Shown one piece after another: positions 25,486 through 32,859 of a DNA stretch of 64,000 nt (position 1 is its first letter; every line of letters starts with the position of its first letter). The translations under genes were made by a program, and so were the position numbers. The DNA is taken from the NCBI GenBank assembly GCA_041228285.1, contig CP166133.1, forward strand, positions 992,001 to 1,056,000, read 5' to 3'. Under the pieces are notes generated by a model. That model saw only the letters and a list, made by a program, of their open reading frames with translations, was not told the DNA's origin and ran no database searches. The DNA is from Neisseriaceae bacterium CLB008 (GTDB taxonomy: Bacteria > Pseudomonadota > Gammaproteobacteria > Burkholderiales > Neisseriaceae).

Positions 25486-26373
25486 TCAGAACTTCATGGA
25501 CTCGCCATCCTCAGGAATCATCACCCGATCCTGAATTTTTGTCTCTTGCACAAATTCACGCAATTCCTTACGGCTGAGCGACATGTGGTTCACGGAATCC
25601 ATATGCACGGCCACGATTGTTGCATCGGGTGCGGCCTTTGTGGCTTGTAGTGCGTCCTGTTTTCCCATGATGATGGGATGTTTTTCAAAACCATTCATGA
25701 TCGCGCTCCCAGTGTTGAGGATCACCACGTCTGGCTTGTACTGCTCCAGCGCCTGATCCACTTCCGGACGCCACACGGTGTCACCAGCGACGTAGACCGT
25801 TTTGGCCTGAGGAGCTGAAAACACGACGCCCATGACCGGGCCCATCGCCTCAGAACGTGCGGGGTCTGCAAACCACAAATCACTGCCATGCTGGCCGCCG
25901 GTCTTGCTCAGCTTTACACCCATAAATGTGGTGGAGCCTTCGAGTACGCGTACATCTTTGAAGCCTTGACTACGAATCATAGTTGCATCGGCTTCGTTCT
26001 GCGTGAACACAGGCAGGCTCTTGGGAATTGTTTTTTGAGCGGCCTCATCCCAATGGTCGGTATGGGTGTGGGTCACGATCACCGCCTCCACGCTGTTGAG
26101 CACATCATTCGCTGAAAAAGGTAGGTCTACCAAAGGATTTCTCAGTTCGCTGCGGTAAGTACCTGGAAACCCTGGCCATTCCCCTTTAGCCGACAACATA
26201 GGATCTATTAAAAAAGTGGTACCAGAAAAGTCGAGCTTAACCGTTGCGTTACGGATCAGCTGTACCTCGACCGAGGTATCAGTGGCCGTTTCAGGGGCCG
26301 ACCAAGCGGGAACCGCGAAGACTCCAAGTGACAGCGAGACTATCAAGGGAGTAAAGGCTTTTATCGAGTACAT
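25486..26373 (-). CDS. Exported UlaG-like MBL-fold metal hydrolase
   Basis: 295 residues with signal peptide MYSIKAFTPLIVSLSLGVF..AWSA, so periplasmic or secreted. MBL-fold metal ligands: HTHTDHWD (about residues 101-108), a His in GGQHGSDLW, Asp in VYVAGDTVW and His in AVHMDSVNH. Closest in shape to the UlaG/YcbL-type lactonase or phosphodiesterase branch, not to true beta-lactamases. Same strand as the isochorismatase-like gene, 59 bases upstream; likely co-transcribed. Confidence 0.88.
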   Translation of the reverse strand: MYSIKAFTPLIVSLSLGVFAVPAWSAPETATDTSVEVQLIRNATVKLDFSGTTFLIDPMLSAKGEWPGFPGTYRSELRNPLVDLPFSANDVLNSVEAVIVTHTHTDHWDEAAQKTIPKSLPVFTQNEADATMIRSQGFKDVRVLEGSTTFMGVKLSKTGGQHGSDLWFADPARSEAMGPVMGVVFSAPQAKTVYVAGDTVWRPEVDQALEQYKPDVVILNTGSAIMNGFEKHPIIMGKQDALQATKAAPDATIVAVHMDSVNHMSLSRKELREFVQETKIQDRVMIPEDGESMKF

Positions 26374-26409
26374 ACATCACCACCAGAGTTAAGTTTAAAG
26401 AAGCGTTGA

Positions 26410-26438
26410 TTGTAGTACTGCAAATTTTTTTGTAAAAT
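26410..26438 (+). promoter_or_regulatory. Candidate promoter of GlxA-like regulator
   Basis: TTGTAG, 17 bases, TAAAAT in the divergent spacer between the MBL gene and the regulator gene. Confidence 0.4.
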
Positions 26439-26490
26439 AGGCCTACAAGTCAATTTTCGAAAGGTTTGGGCCACTTCGCTCTTTAACGCC

Positions 26491-27447
26491 ATGTCAAAGC
26501 CACTTCCCCTTGTCACTCTCGTTACCTACCCATACTTCAGTCCGTTTCACTTTAGCGTGCCTTACTTGATTTTCAGCACTCCTTTGCCTGAGCACGCGCT
26601 GTTCGACCTGAAGATCGTCACACCAGAAGGCACAGCACTGCCTGCCGAGCGGGCATTGCTTGTGCAACCCGATGGCGGGCTGGAGTTGCTTGCGCAGGCG
26701 GACATCGTAGTGATTCCCGGTTGGCATGATTTGGACGAAAGCCCTGAAACAAAGCTAATGGTCGCCTTACGCCAAGCACGCCAGCGAGGAGCGCATATAG
26801 TGGGTTTATGCTACGGCGCGTATGCACTGGCCTATGCCGGTTTGCTTGATGGCAAACGCGCTTCCACACACTGGATGGCGGAGCAAGATTTCAAGCTTCG
26901 CTTTCCGCAAGTGCAGCTAGACATGAATGCGCTGTATGTCGATGATAACGGCCTGATCACCTCTGCCGGCACAGGGGCTAGCCTGGACTGTTGTCTTTAC
27001 ATTGTGCGCAAGTTCTACGGCCAAAAAACGGCGAACAAAATAGCGCGGATGATGGTCGTACCGCCTCACCGAGAAGGTGGACAAGCTCAATTTATCGAGC
27101 AGCCTGTCGCCCAGTCAACGCAAGACGCCAGGATCAATCCGCTGTTGGACTATTTGCGGGAGCATCTGAACCAAGCTCACTCCGTCGATACGCTGGCACA
27201 ACGCGCCGCCATGAGCCGGCGCACGTTCACGCGCCACTTTAGCAAGGCGACCGGCATGTCCTTCAAAGACTGGTTAATCAACGAACGCCTGCAACGTACA
27301 CGAGAGCTACTGGAAGGCACCTCTTTGCCTGTGGAAACCATCTCTGACTTGGTTGGATTTCAAACCCCTACCTCGCTACGCCAGCATTTCAAACGCAGAA
27401 ACCAAGTAAGTCCCAGCGAGTGGAGAAAAACCTTCGGATGCGGCTGA
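26491..27447 (+). CDS. GlxA-family regulator (DJ-1/PfpI-like plus AraC HTH)
   Basis: 318 residues. Residues about 8-185 form a DJ-1/PfpI-type domain with the nucleophile-elbow-like HIVGLCYGAYALAYAGLLDG around Cys109. Residues about 215-315 form the AraC/XylS helix-turn-helix pair (LAQRAAMSRRTFTRHFSKATG and ISDLVGFQTPTSLRQHFKRR). GlxA regulators commonly sense small amines or amides and activate neighbouring catabolic genes. Here it is divergent from the MBL and isochorismatase genes, its most likely targets (inference). No clear ribosome binding site before ATG 26491. Confidence 0.92.
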   Translation: MSKPLPLVTLVTYPYFSPFHFSVPYLIFSTPLPEHALFDLKIVTPEGTALPAERALLVQPDGGLELLAQADIVVIPGWHDLDESPETKLMVALRQARQRGAHIVGLCYGAYALAYAGLLDGKRASTHWMAEQDFKLRFPQVQLDMNALYVDDNGLITSAGTGASLDCCLYIVRKFYGQKTANKIARMMVVPPHREGGQAQFIEQPVAQSTQDARINPLLDYLREHLNQAHSVDTLAQRAAMSRRTFTRHFSKATGMSFKDWLINERLQRTRELLEGTSLPVETISDLVGFQTPTSLRQHFKRRNQVSPSEWRKTFGCG

Positions 27448-27509
27448 ACAGCGTTCGCTTTGAGTCGGAAGCGGCCGTCCATGTAATGACCCAGCTGTTT
27501 CTGCACAAC

Positions 27510-27614
27510 TTAAGCTGCTAAAGCATACGCTTCAGCAGGGGTTTTCATCTTTAAAGCCTGATGCGGTCACTCATGGTTATAGAATTGAAACCAGCGGTCC
27601 AAGGCTAGCCTGGC
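27510..27614 (-). pseudogene. C-terminal fragment of an IS3-family transposase
   Basis: Read on the minus strand: ALDRWFQFYNHE, an in-frame stop replacing Arg, then PHQALKMKTPAEAYALAA and a stop. This is the standard IS3 OrfB C-terminus (YNxxRPHxALxxxTPxEA). Nothing of the rest of the transposase remains. It marks the right edge of the isochorismatase/MBL/GlxA cargo block. Confidence 0.85.
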
Positions 27615-27661
27615 AGCACTGAGTGATTTAAACAATAGCAAACAAAAAGAAATTTTTAAAT

Positions 27662-28123
27662 TTAATAAGTTGTGGTCGTAATTTTTAATTTTTGGATGTC
27701 TACTTTGTGCCCTTTATCCCATTTAATAGCATATGGTTCTAAATTATCTATTTTCATAGAACCTTTTGGTGGTACTCCTAAAATCTCTGTATTTGTCACG
27801 GCATAATGATCGCCATCGGGTTCATTTATAGGAGCGGTAATAAAAATACGGATAGTTTTATTTGTTTTATTTACTACCCTACCCGTATAACGAATACCGT
27901 ACCCACCGACAAACTCTTCTACCGTTAGTTTTAAATTTTGTATTTCGTATTGTCCGGTTGATCTGTTGCCAACATTATAGGTTTTATTACCTAAAGATCC
28001 ACCTCCTCCTAAAGCGCTATTGACTTGGCCTAATGTAGAGTTAATACCGTCTAGAGTAGTGTTCAATTCAGCGCATCCGCTAAGCGCCCCCACGCATATT
28101 AGCCCTGTGATTAGTTTTTTCAT
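27662..28123 (-). CDS. Predicted lipoprotein, unknown
   Basis: 153 residues. Signal peptide with lipobox LSGC (Cys17), then a Gly-rich linker and a beta-rich domain (YGIRYTGRVVNKTNKTIRIF), resembling small Ig-like or FxLYD-type extracytoplasmic domains that describe contacts rather than catalysis. AT-rich. Family not identified. It ends just behind the IS3 fragment and is divergent from nothing visible; it may be an entry-exclusion or surface lipoprotein of the element, by position only. Confidence 0.75.
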   Translation of the reverse strand: MKKLITGLICVGALSGCAELNTTLDGINSTLGQVNSALGGGGSLGNKTYNVGNRSTGQYEIQNLKLTVEEFVGGYGIRYTGRVVNKTNKTIRIFITAPINEPDGDHYAVTNTEILGVPPKGSMKIDNLEPYAIKWDKGHKVDIQKLKITTTTY

Positions 28124-28478
28124 AACAAAAATTTTATCCTAGTATTATTTAAAATGTTTTTATCATAGCGCTAGAATGCTTCTGAGGCAAACAGGCTTGT
28201 TACTAATGATGTGGTGTCGATTTGTTAAAATAAAATAACTAAGTGCATAGCACCTTATATGTATGAATAAGTAACCTCTGATTGTTATCTCTGTATAGCG
28301 AGTCATAAGCGAGGACAATCTAATGCCCCCCTGTAGTACGGAGTAAATTGTTCAATATGTACAAACTAATGATTTAATTGTAAATTAGGGATAAGGTTGT
28401 ACACTGTTGAATTAATGATTCACTTTGATAAAAGTAAGGAAAATATAACAAATCCTTAGGATTGGCTGTAGAGGACGT
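28124..28478. other. AT-rich intergenic stretch, nothing certain
   Basis: 355 bases, AT-rich, between the lipoprotein and replication-protein genes (both minus). It must hold the lipoprotein promoter. Short repeats such as TTGTACA/TGTACAA occur around 28360-28400. It could contain an element replication origin because a replication-type protein is encoded beside it, but I see no iterons. Confidence 0.35.
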
Positions 28479-28502
28479 AAAAAATCGCCTATATAGGCGA
28501 TA
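28479..28502 (-). terminator. Terminator of replication-protein gene
   Basis: On the minus strand TATCGCCTATATAGGCGA followed by six T. Confidence 0.7.
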
Positions 28503-28568
28503 TATGAGTGTTTTACTGATGATTTACTCAGAATGAGTACAGAGTAGGCGCAAGAGTGCCTTTGCAGG

Positions 28569-29309
28569 CTATTTGAATTTACTGAGCAGAATGTCCCTGG
28601 CGCGCTGAGGGCCATTTACAGAGCCTGTAGTAGACTCTGAAGCCAGCTTCACACGCTCGGCGTGCACTTGCTTCAAAATGTCTTCTAGGCTCTCATTAGG
28701 GCCGCTTGCAGCCTTCTTGTCATCAAGGGGGTAAAAGCCTTTCCAGCCATTTTTAATTGTGGCCGCCATTCGTTGTTTTATATCCTGATCAAGATTTTTA
28801 ATCTTTTTTAATTCTTCAAGGTGCTGGCGCTTGCTGTGGTGTGATAGCTTTTTGCCTTTAGCCGCTCGAGTATTTAGAAACTCATGCCATAGCTGTAGAT
28901 CTACCCAATTAGGTAACCGAAAGCCCTCACGATCTATGACTTGTGTGATGTTTGGATCTGGCATGGGAATGCCTTTAACCTGGCAGATAAGCTGGGTTAG
29001 TTTATTGGTATTAATTTTGTAATGCATTTTAGCGAACACACCGGCTCGCTTGTAATCTAATATACCTAGGTTCATTAAGAATTTACGGGCTTTTTCATAA
29101 CCACGGCGGGTAAGGCCAATGTCTCGTTTGAGTTCACTGGCAGTTTTGTAAAACCACCCATCACGTTTTTCAGCCGTAGGCGTACCCGCCCAATAGAAGA
29201 ATTCGCTAAGCATTGCGGTCGACTGTGGGTCAAACTGACATATTTGCTGAAGCTCGCGATAGACTACATGCCTGGTCTCGAGTAGCTCTCTTAATAGTGA
29301 AATCTGCAT
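28569..29309 (-). CDS. Phage-O/DnaT-like replication protein
   Basis: 246 residues. The N-terminal part is a winged-helix-like region (YKTASELKRDIGLTRRGYEKARKFLMNLGIL), common in phage replication initiators. The C-terminal part has the DnaT-like pattern LPNWVDLQLWHEFLNTRAAKGKK ... MAATIKNGWKGFYPL, used to load helicase or primase. The final 50 residues are Glu/Ser-rich. It is the second gene behind the Cro-like regulator on the minus strand, the phage early-operon arrangement. A role in autonomous replication of the excised element is inferred. Confidence 0.75.
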   Translation of the reverse strand: MQISLLRELLETRHVVYRELQQICQFDPQSTAMLSEFFYWAGTPTAEKRDGWFYKTASELKRDIGLTRRGYEKARKFLMNLGILDYKRAGVFAKMHYKINTNKLTQLICQVKGIPMPDPNITQVIDREGFRLPNWVDLQLWHEFLNTRAAKGKKLSHHSKRQHLEELKKIKNLDQDIKQRMAATIKNGWKGFYPLDDKKAASGPNESLEDILKQVHAERVKLASESTTGSVNGPQRARDILLSKFK

Positions 29310-29319
29310 CGGTTATGAT

Positions 29320-29541
29320 TTATTTCTTATATGCATTAGAAATGGCTTCAATGGAAACTTGATTTTTTGTGAGCTTAGAAATTTGTAACGCAGTTGCTAA
29401 AGGGGCTTTTTTACGACCATTAGCAATATTGGAAATCCAAGAATGATGTTTTTGGAGTTCATTTGAGAGGGTTGTTACTCGACCACGTTCCAGATCAAGC
29501 CATTGACGTAATGTTAAGTTTTTCATTGTGAAGGTACTCAT
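29320..29541 (-). CDS. Small Cro-like regulator
   Basis: 73 residues with a Cro/YdaS-type helix-turn-helix (LRQWLDLERGRVTTLSNELQ, HHSWISNIANGRKKAPLATALQISKLT). It is divergent from the CI-like repressor gene and expressed from a promoter overlapped by an operator, the classic bistable layout. The start may be 29541 or the internal ATG at 29526; neither has a strong ribosome binding site. Downstream lies the replication gene. Confidence 0.8.
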   Translation of the reverse strand: MSTFTMKNLTLRQWLDLERGRVTTLSNELQKHHSWISNIANGRKKAPLATALQISKLTKNQVSIEAISNAYKK

Positions 29542-29570
29542 TTTTAAGTTTTTTAGAAGTAGAATTCCAC

Positions 29571-29631
29571 ATGTTACCCATAGCTAACAACTAGGTCAAA
29601 TAAAACAAACCGTAAGTTTCCCATAGCTAAA
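29571..29631. promoter_or_regulatory. Divergent operator-promoter region of the CI/Cro pair
   Basis: Two 16-base palindromes: GTTACCCATAGCTAAC (29573-29588) and GTTTCCCATAGCTAAA (29616-29631), centres 43 bases apart. The first overlaps the -10 of a minus-strand promoter: TTGACC (complement of 29594-29599), 17 bases, TAACAT (complement of 29571-29576). The second lies in the repressor gene leader. Confidence 0.75.
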
Positions 29632-29655
29632 CGGGATGGATGGATAATAGATGGC

Positions 29656-30345
29656 ATGAAAACATTATCTGATAGAATTCGGTATCGTCTTGATGCATTA
29701 GGAAAAACCCAAGCTGACTTAGCTAAATATTGTAAGGTCAGAAGACCATCTGTATCTAAATGGCTGAGTGGAAGCACTAAAACATTACAAGGTCAAAATT
29801 TACTAAGGGCCGCAGAGTTCTTGGAGTGTGACCCAGATTGGCTAGCTGATGGAAAAGGGTTTTGGTCAAAGCATCAAAATAAAATGCTGGAAGATGTGAA
29901 GAGTCAAGATAAGACATCCTTTCAGATTGATGCGTTTGATGAGTCGACCTTGTCTGATTTAATAATTAATACATCAGATATTGAGGCTACCATATCTCAT
30001 ATTGAATACACCGAAGCCCAGTATAAGAAAATATTTGCAGCTAAGAGTAGGAAAATTATAAGAATTACTAACTTAAAAGCAGATAATATGGAGGGAACTC
30101 TATCTCCAGGTGATTTAGTTTTTGTTGATGTATCTATTAATAAATATGATGGTGACGGTATCTACTTGTTTGTTTTCAGTAATCATCTTCATTTAAAAAG
30201 GCTTCAGATGGTAGGTACTAATCTATTGGTTATTTCTGATAATAGGCAGTATCGGAGCTGGGAAATAGGGCTTAAGGATAAGGCGAATTTTATAGTAGTA
30301 GGCAAAGTTTTATTGGGGCAATCTCAGATATTTCAAAGGTTTTAA
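29656..30345 (+). CDS. CI-like repressor with S24 fold, catalytic Ser replaced by Asn
   Basis: 229 residues. N-terminal helix-turn-helix (about 1-60: RYRLDALGKTQADLAKYCKV, RPSVSKWLSG), linker, and C-terminal LexA/S24 peptidase-type dimerisation domain (about 120-225). The usual GDSMEPT motif reads ADNMEGT, placing Asn144 where the nucleophilic Ser belongs; Lys181 in HLKRLQ is kept. RecA-stimulated self-cleavage is therefore unlikely. GATAAT at 29643-29648 is seven bases from the ATG and there is no good ribosome binding site, so the transcript may be leaderless like lambda cI from PRM (inference). Confidence 0.88.
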   Translation: MKTLSDRIRYRLDALGKTQADLAKYCKVRRPSVSKWLSGSTKTLQGQNLLRAAEFLECDPDWLADGKGFWSKHQNKMLEDVKSQDKTSFQIDAFDESTLSDLIINTSDIEATISHIEYTEAQYKKIFAAKSRKIIRITNLKADNMEGTLSPGDLVFVDVSINKYDGDGIYLFVFSNHLHLKRLQMVGTNLLVISDNRQYRSWEIGLKDKANFIVVGKVLLGQSQIFQRF

Positions 30346-30355
30346 TCGGATTACA

Positions 30356-30384
30356 ATGCCAGGCAAATGCCTGGTATTTTTATT
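30356..30384 (+). terminator. Terminator of repressor gene
   Basis: CCAGGC-AAAT-GCCTGG hairpin followed by TATTTTTATT. Confidence 0.75.
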
Positions 30385-30468
30385 GCACCTTAAATTAACA
30401 AATATTAACTACAGTTTAAACAAAGAACACCTGCATGAAACAAAAGTAAGCCACAAGAAACATTTTAC

Positions 30469-30497
30469 TTGCTTTTATTGTTACCTATGGCTAACAT
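30469..30497 (+). promoter_or_regulatory. Repressor-controlled promoter with third operator
   Basis: TTGCTT (30469-30474), 17 bases, TAACAT (30492-30497). The operator GTTACCTATGGCTAAC (30480-30495) fills the spacer and overlaps the -10 element exactly as at 29571-29599. Transcription would start near 30504. Confidence 0.7.
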
Positions 30498-30503
30498 ACG
30501 GGT

Positions 30504-30870
30504 GTTCTTTAACAATTCAGCCCGAATAACTCCGATCTTGGGATTTACCAAGAGGCGCATCAGTGATGGTGCGTGTCGGTAACAAGGGGAAACAGCATGG
30601 TAAGCAACATGCGGCGCGACGCCTTGATAGTCGCGTTACCACATAGAGAATGGCCCTTAGTTTCAGGCAAAAACCTGTTACGGGGAATCAAGGCCGCTGA
30701 ACTGCGAAATGGATTTGTCTTAACGACAAGCCGGCGTGGCGGTAAAAGTAACGGCAGTACGATTGTGGGCTAAAAGGAAGGCAGCGCCAAGAGGACACCC
30801 CGTGTGTAGAGAGGGTTTTAACCGCCCTCTTGATATTGCCTAGTCGGTTCGACTCCGACGCCCACAACCA
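30504..30870 (+). ncRNA. Structured transcript with tRNA-like 3' end
   Basis: About 367 bases from the predicted start to a CCA. Hairpins on the way: CTTGG/CCAAG, CGCATCA/TGGTGCG, CGCGAC/GTCGCG, CAGG/CCTG, TTGTC/GACAA. The 3' end has a perfect T-arm, GTCGG-TTCGACT-CCGAC, and an acceptor-type strand GCCCACA-A-CCA pairing with TGTGGGC (30764-30770). The 107-base body between lacks a normal D-arm and anticodon arm; it has CAAGAGG/CCTCTTG and AGAGGG/CCCTCT alternatives. Not tmRNA: the tag, 5' acceptor strand and D-domain signature are absent. Function unknown. Confidence 0.55.
30597..30773 (+). CDS. Possible 58-residue basic protein inside the structured transcript
   Basis: ATG 30597 follows AAGGGG by seven bases, a good ribosome binding site. 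The product is 58 residues and very basic (MRRDALIVALPHREW, LTTSRRGGKSNGSTIVG). The stop codon (30771-30773) overlaps the start of the tRNA-like fold. Translation is possible; equally the region may only be structured RNA. No family recognised. Confidence 0.4.
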   Translation: MVSNMRRDALIVALPHREWPLVSGKNLLRGIKAAELRNGFVLTTSRRGGKSNGSTIVG

Positions 30871-31037
30871 GCCCTAAATAGGCTGCAATCAGGTTTGTTG
30901 ACATTAAGACTGTTGAATTGAAGTGTTTAAAAAATAGTGGTCTAAACCCTATTATTTTTTATTCATTTTTCAACCGAAAAACATAATATGATATTTAAGT
31001 TATAATGTTTTTTTAATATCTTAAAGGGAGCGTTAAT

Positions 31038-31481
31038 ATGAATGCTCGACTGTCATGGGTCGCTTATGTGAAATTGGCTTTAGTGGGTTTTTTTGCAAGT
31101 ATGCTGTTAACCGCAGCTGTATTGTTCGTCCTAGTAAAGGTTGCTCCTGGTATCGCCCAGTATGAATACATACAACCAATTATTTTAGCTATTTCGTTTC
31201 TTATTGTTATTGGTATTTGTAGTAATGCTCGCCATGCTCAATTGTATACAGATCATGAAGGCGTTTGGTTTTATAGTGGGCTGTTCCCTTGGAATAGAGG
31301 CAACAGAGGTGTACTTTGGTCTAACTTTGACCAGGCGCTCTATAAAACTGGCATGCTTAATTGGCTGTGCAACTCACATACTATCTATCTTAAAAGTAAA
31401 TATGGGGATGTGATCGTGATTAAAGACATCTGGGGCGGACGTAAAGCCATTGACCAGATTAACCAACGTCGAATGTTCTAA
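31038..31481 (+). CDS. Membrane protein with PH-like C-terminal domain, unknown
   Basis: 147 residues. Two membrane helices (about 10-35 and 45-62) followed by a beta-rich cytosolic part (LYTDHEGVWFYSGLFPWNRG, FDQALYKTG, HTIYLKSKYGDVIVI) that looks like the bacterial PH-type fold of small membrane proteins. Function unknown. AAAGGGAG ribosome binding site. First of a series of small genes in this part of the element, each followed by its own terminator. Confidence 0.75.
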   Translation: MNARLSWVAYVKLALVGFFASMLLTAAVLFVLVKVAPGIAQYEYIQPIILAISFLIVIGICSNARHAQLYTDHEGVWFYSGLFPWNRGNRGVLWSNFDQALYKTGMLNWLCNSHTIYLKSKYGDVIVIKDIWGGRKAIDQINQRRMF

Positions 31482-31497
31482 AATTTAACTTATATGT

Positions 31498-31524
31498 AGC
31501 CGCTTCTCTAAGCGGCTTTTTTTA
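31498..31524 (+). terminator. Terminator after PH-like membrane gene
   Basis: AGCCGCTT-CTCT-AAGCGGCT followed by seven T. Confidence 0.8.
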
Positions 31525-31546
31525 TGTCTATTGAAGGAGTACGAAA

Positions 31547-31771
31547 ATGATTAATCAAACTCAGCCACAGTCTTTTAAAACGCCGGCAAGCACAAATCAG
31601 TGGATTGATGAGCTGATCCGCAAAAATAAAAGCGTCAGCGTAAATGTAATGCTGACCGATCAGGGTTATCTGTTAACCCCGGTGGTAGAAAAACCGAAGC
31701 CACCCATTTTTAAACGTTTATTTTCAGGACGTAAAAAAGCCGCTCAAAGAAGCGGCCTTTTTAATGCTTGA
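31547..31771 (+). CDS. Small basic protein, unknown
   Basis: 74 residues, C-terminus basic (FKRLFSGRKKAAQRSG). GAAGGAG ribosome binding site before ATG. The last codons are themselves the terminator stem, a compact arrangement. No recognised domain. Confidence 0.6.
   Translation: MINQTQPQSFKTPASTNQWIDELIRKNKSVSVNVMLTDQGYLLTPVVEKPKPPIFKRLFSGRKKAAQRSGLFNA
31733..31762 (+). terminator. Terminator overlapping end of the small basic gene
   Basis: AAAAAGCCGCT-CAAAG-AAGCGGCCTTTTT; the stem lies within the coding sequence. Confidence 0.65.
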
Positions 31772-31842
31772 ATGTGGGTTCATTGCATAAGCCGTTACAG
31801 CGGCTTGGCATCAATTATTAATCAACCTAAGAGGTAAGTCAA

Positions 31843-32412
31843 ATGAAGCACACGATCCTTGCACTCTTGATGGCGGTGGGGCTTGCGCCGGTGGCTCAAG
31901 CAGAAGAGCTAACCGGTGACGTAAAACTCGCTTGTGAGGCGATTCTATGCCTCTCAACAGGTAGCCGGCCCAGCGAGTGTAGCCCAAGCATCAAGAAGTA
32001 TTTCAGTTACACCAATGTGAAGTTTTATAAAGTCCTCGATTGGCGTAAAGGCTTTCTAGGGCTATGTCCGGCATCAAGTGATCCAGGCATGCCTGAGCTT
32101 GTTAATGCTATTGCTAATGGCGCAGGGCGCTGTGATGCAGCAGAGCTTAACCGGCTTAACCGTAAAACTATTACCTATCAGGTTTGGCGTCGTCACAAAG
32201 ACATGGGTGATGGCTATGTAAGCCGCAGCCTGGTGACTTACGGAAACAATGTGCCTAGCTATTGTGCTGCCTATAGTGGGCATGAATGGACTGACGGTGT
32301 GCTGAAGGCCAAGTATCAAGGTAATTTGTGGCCATATCCTGATGGATATAAGTTTCCCCGTAAAGGCGCAGCATCAATCCCAAAAAATGATGGACGTTGG
32401 GTGGATAACTAA
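31843..32412 (+). CDS. trbM: TrbM-family conjugation protein
   Basis: 189 residues with a signal peptide (ending VAQA). TrbM/KikA signature: LACEAILCLSTGSRPSECSP, IKKYFSYTNVKFYKVLDWRKGFLGLCP, with four conserved Cys that probably form disulfides in the periplasm. TrbM occurs in IncP, IncN and PromA-type transfer regions; its exact role is unknown. GAGGTAAGTC ribosome binding site. The gene is set apart from the main T4SS operon, 30 kb away. Confidence 0.88.
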   Translation: MKHTILALLMAVGLAPVAQAEELTGDVKLACEAILCLSTGSRPSECSPSIKKYFSYTNVKFYKVLDWRKGFLGLCPASSDPGMPELVNAIANGAGRCDAAELNRLNRKTITYQVWRRHKDMGDGYVSRSLVTYGNNVPSYCAAYSGHEWTDGVLKAKYQGNLWPYPDGYKFPRKGAASIPKNDGRWVDN

Positions 32413-32425
32413 AAGAGATGGAATG

Positions 32426-32461
32426 GGCTAACCAGGTGGATACAGGGGTTAGCCTATTTTC
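32426..32461 (+). terminator. Terminator after trbM
   Basis: GGCTAACC and GGTTAGCC around a 13-base loop, followed by TATTTT. Confidence 0.6.
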
Positions 32462-32476
32462 ATAAGGAGGTGTTAA

Positions 32477-32662
32477 ATGAAATTATTTTTGGATATTCTT
32501 TGTAGAATACTTATCGTCAGTCTAGTTGTGGTAATGGATTACCATTTTATTAAAAATTATCTTGAACGCTATCAGAAACTAGTACCTTGGCAAGTCATCG
32601 TTGGATTTGTCCCTGTAGCTATTATTATTTTGTTGCCTTGGGAGCGCCTTATCAAAAAGTGA
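32477..32662 (+). CDS. Small two-helix membrane protein
   Basis: 61 residues with two hydrophobic helices (about 3-23 and 38-54) and a basic end. Very strong ribosome binding site (AAGGAGGTG). Unknown function; position between trbM and traL suggests an accessory of the transfer apparatus. Confidence 0.65.
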   Translation: MKLFLDILCRILIVSLVVVMDYHFIKNYLERYQKLVPWQVIVGFVPVAIIILLPWERLIKK

Positions 32663-32697
32663 AAAAAATAATAACCTAAAAAAGTGAGGGCAATGTA

Positions 32698-32826
32698 ATG
32701 AGTATTTCCGAACTATTTAGTATGGCAATTAATTTTTATGATAAATACTATTGGCATGCGGCATTGGCTTGCTGGGTGATCCTTGGCTTGATGGCCTGGA
32801 GCCGAAGTAGAGGCAAAGAGAAATAA
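32698..32826 (+). CDS. 42-residue single-helix membrane protein
   Basis: MSISELFSMAINF then a hydrophobic helix (AALACWVILGLMAW) and a basic tail SRSRGKEK. GAGGG lies nine bases before the ATG, and a terminator starts at the stop codon. Compact, with a start signal and terminator of its own, so likely real despite its length. Confidence 0.6.
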   Translation: MSISELFSMAINFYDKYYWHAALACWVILGLMAWSRSRGKEK

Positions 32827-32827
32827 A

Positions 32828-32859
32828 AAAGCCAGCTTGATTAAAAGTTGGCTTTTTTA
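32828..32859 (+). terminator. Terminator before traL
   Basis: AAAGCCAGCTT/AAGTTGGCTTT hairpin followed by a T run. Confidence 0.75.

Noticed and set aside
25486-26373. Beta-lactamase resistance gene
   Set aside because: MBL fold and signal peptide are present, but the sequence resembles UlaG-like hydrolases and not class B beta-lactamases.
30764-30870. Ordinary tRNA gene
   Set aside because: T-arm, acceptor and CCA fit, but there is no D-arm or seven-base anticodon loop, and the length is 107 bases; reported as tRNA-like only.
30504-30870. tmRNA
   Set aside because: Length is similar, but the 5' end does not pair with the 3' acceptor strand and no tag reading frame or D-domain signature was seen.
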